Assembly (NCBI GenBank): GCA_946409145.1
Contig: CAMJVA010000079.1
Location: 1-7,394 of the forward strand
Source of the DNA: an uncultured Enterococcus sp.
Lineage (GTDB): Bacteria > Bacillota > Bacilli > Lactobacillales > Enterococcaceae
Length of the DNA stretch: 7,394 bases
Reading direction: 5' to 3'
In this document: piece by piece, positions 5,733-7,394 of the stretch
Layout: each line of letters opens with the position of its first letter
Numbering within the stretch: the stretch's first letter is position 1
Translations under genes and position numbers: made by a program
Notes under the pieces: model-generated
Database searches by the model: none
Told to the model about the DNA's origin: nothing
The model's input: the letters and a program-made list of their open reading frames with translations, nothing else

Positions 5733-7394
5733 TTACTTTTCTTCCTCCTTTCCTTGAGAAAGTTCTTCGCTGATTTTTTCCATAACTTCTTTTTTACTTA
5801 ATTTTTCAATTTGACGATAATTATTTTCTTTATTTAACACATCAAAACGACAAATACTTCTAAAGGGACAATAAGTACACACAATGGTTTTTTTGTCGTG
5901 ATAACTTGGATTTAAATGAATTTTCCCTTGTAAAATATTTTCTGCTGCTTGGGTTAAATTCCGCTGATTTTTTTCTTGTAATAAAGAAAGTTCTTTTGAG
6001 GTTAAATGTTGACTATCCAATACTTTTAACCCTGCTTTTAACCCTTTCACTGGATAAATTAAACTACTTCCAGAAAGATTTGGATTTAAGTTTTCTAAAT
6101 AATCTTCATCTTCTTCATCAGCTACTAAAAATCCTTGATATTTAAAGGCTTTTAAAGTATCCGTTTCTAGATCATCTTTTGGTTTTAATTCTGGATTTTT
6201 AATTTGTAAATATAACGCCCCACCAGGAAGGACCAATTGATTTTTAGGTACTTTTAAATGAGCCAGTAATTTATTTTTATTTTCCTTTTGACTTAACACT
6301 TCTAAATAAGTTAACAGCTGCATGGATAAACCGTAATAAGCATCTGGTAAATCAAATTTATGTTCAGAAGATTTATAATCAATCACTGTTAAATAGGCTT
6401 TTTCATCCACTTCAGTTAAATCTACTCGGTCAATAATCCCTCGTAAAAACAATTTTTTCTCTTGGTCTAAAGAAAAATCTAACCCTCGAAGATCCCCTTG
6501 CCCAAAACCAAAACGCCATTCAGTAGAAATAGGCTGACTTTTAGTGATTTTTTGTTGCCAATTAATAGCTTTGACTAATTGATGCAACGTGGCAATGAGT
6601 TTATTTTTTAAATAATCCATGCGCAAACTTTTAGAAAAAACAGAGTATTTTTTCTCTTGTAAAACGAGATTTAAAGCATCATGAAAGAAGAGATTTAACT
6701 CATTTTCTGAAAGATTTTTCACTTGCTCATTTGTTAAGACTATTTTAAATAATTCATCTAGTACTTCATGGAAAAATTGACCAGTAACTAGAGGATTAAG
6801 CCCAAATAACTCTCTTTCTTGGAGTTTTAAACCATAATTTAAGAAAAATTGATATTCACAGGCATAAAAACTTTCCATTTTAGACACGGAAGCATAAAGT
6901 TCTTTCCCATATAAATTTTTAGCGGTAGTTTCACTTAAAGAAGTGGGAATATTTTTTTTAGCCCAACTTTTTTCTAAATTATTGAATAACTCTTTTAAAG
7001 GACTTTTGGCTAAAATTTGTGGGACACTGAGCCAAAAATTATTTAAATTATCTACCGTCAGATTTTTTACTCCACTGTAATCTTGGATAAGTTGAGCATA
7101 AGTAGAAATGCGCCCTAAGGTTTGTTGTTCATTTTCTTTTTCAGCAATGTCTCCTAAAGAATGAACCGAAATACCAAAAGGTTTTAATAACCGCGGTAAA
7201 AAACTAGAAATTTTAACCAGACCTTTTTCTTTTTGTTGGGGATAAGAAAAGAAAAGTTTTTTATTGGCAGAAAGAAGTAAATAATATAAATAAAGATTTT
7301 CTTTTTGACTTTCTTTTTCTGCTTCAAAAACTAGACTAAGTTCAAATTCTTTTTCTTCTGTTATTTTTCTTCGCTCTTCATCCGTTAAAAGGGT
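5733..7394 (-). CDS. rexB: ATP-dependent helicase/deoxyribonuclease subunit B (RexB/AddB), C-terminal part (5' end beyond window)
   Basis: RexB/AddB is the second subunit of the AddAB-type end-resection complex and supplies its second RecB-type nuclease. The frame is open from the right edge to a TAA at 5735-5733, giving 553 residues. This is about half of a typical AddB/RexB, so the N-terminal helicase-like region cannot be judged. Numbered from the edge: SVSKMESFYACEYQFFLNYG (169-188) matches the start of the AddB nuclease region, then FFHEVLDEL (207-215, His209), LRGIIDRVD (317-325, Asp322), IDYKSS (338-343, Asp339/Lys341) and MQLLTY (358-363). Four cysteines match the [4Fe-4S] site known from Bacillus subtilis AddB: Cys179 in YACEYQ and Cys506, 509 and 515 in CTYCPFRSIC, with the same x2 and x5 spacing. 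A GTG at 6887 is Val170 within the conserved motif and is not a real start. It precedes rexA by 1 nt and overlaps its ribosome binding site. Confidence 0.96.
   Translation of the reverse strand, partial: TLLTDEERRKITEEKEFELSLVFEAEKESQKENLYLYYLLLSANKKLFFSYPQQKEKGLVKISSFLPRLLKPFGISVHSLGDIAEKENEQQTLGRISTYAQLIQDYSGVKNLTVDNLNNFWLSVPQILAKSPLKELFNNLEKSWAKKNIPTSLSETTAKNLYGKELYASVSKMESFYACEYQFFLNYGLKLQERELFGLNPLVTGQFFHEVLDELFKIVLTNEQVKNLSENELNLFFHDALNLVLQEKKYSVFSKSLRMDYLKNKLIATLHQLVKAINWQQKITKSQPISTEWRFGFGQGDLRGLDFSLDQEKKLFLRGIIDRVDLTEVDEKAYLTVIDYKSSEHKFDLPDAYYGLSMQLLTYLEVLSQKENKNKLLAHLKVPKNQLVLPGGALYLQIKNPELKPKDDLETDTLKAFKYQGFLVADEEDEDYLENLNPNLSGSSLIYPVKGLKAGLKVLDSQHLTSKELSLLQEKNQRNLTQAAENILQGKIHLNPSYHDKKTIVCTYCPFRSICRFDVLNKENNYRQIEKLSKKEVMEKISEELSQGKEEEK

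Noticed and set aside
5906..6145. Plus-strand open frame of 79 codons, leucine-rich and membrane-like
   Set aside because: It is a shadow of rexB: runs of K, E and F codons on the minus strand read as L, F and K on the plus strand. The rexB frame carries conserved family sequence across this interval.
5375..6925. Five-base AGCGG (or complement) matches, such as 5528-5532, 5639-5643 and 6921-6925, considered as Chi sites for AddAB
   Set aside because: AGCGG is the Bacillus subtilis Chi sequence, but a five-base word occurs often by chance and Chi differs between genera. Nothing supports a local role.

Overview
This AT-rich window fits a chromosomal core region of a low-GC Gram-positive bacterium of the order Lactobacillales. 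Enterococcaceae (Enterococcus, Vagococcus and relatives) is the best guess. The reasons are strong AAGGAGG-type ribosome binding sites, an AddAB/RexAB recombination nuclease in place of RecBCD, a T-box leader in front of pheST, and a PheS whose substrate-pocket alanine falls at residue 312, the number I recall for Enterococcus faecalis PheS. The genus is inference. I see no mobile element, CRISPR array, phage gene, rRNA or tRNA.

All genes lie on the minus strand, so transcription runs from high to low coordinates. From the right edge: (1) 7394-5733, the C-terminal 553 residues of RexB/AddB, open to the window edge; (2) 5731-2126, complete RexA/AddA (1201 aa), starting one base after the rexB stop; (3) 2125-1793, a non-coding stretch holding candidate promoters, a complete phenylalanine-type T-box riboswitch with its terminator, and a short 5' UTR; (4) 1792-746, complete pheS (348 aa); (5) 739-1, the first 246 codons of pheT, which runs off the left edge.

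Two functional units are joined head to tail. RexB and RexA form a helicase-nuclease that processes double-strand DNA ends for recombination. PheS and PheT form the alpha2beta2 phenylalanyl-tRNA synthetase. The T-box should read the charging state of tRNA-Phe (specifier UUC; UGGU bulge matching an ACCA end) and allow transcription into pheST only when uncharged tRNA-Phe accumulates. I see no other terminator between rexA and the T-box, so the T-box terminator probably also ends rexBA transcripts, and rexBA read-through could feed pheST under phenylalanine limitation.

The window is mostly ordinary housekeeping sequence. I did not find an undescribed system. The points worth checking are the rexBA/T-box junction, a clash between the best promoter match and the T-box stem I, and the iron-sulfur cysteines kept in a RexB-like subunit.
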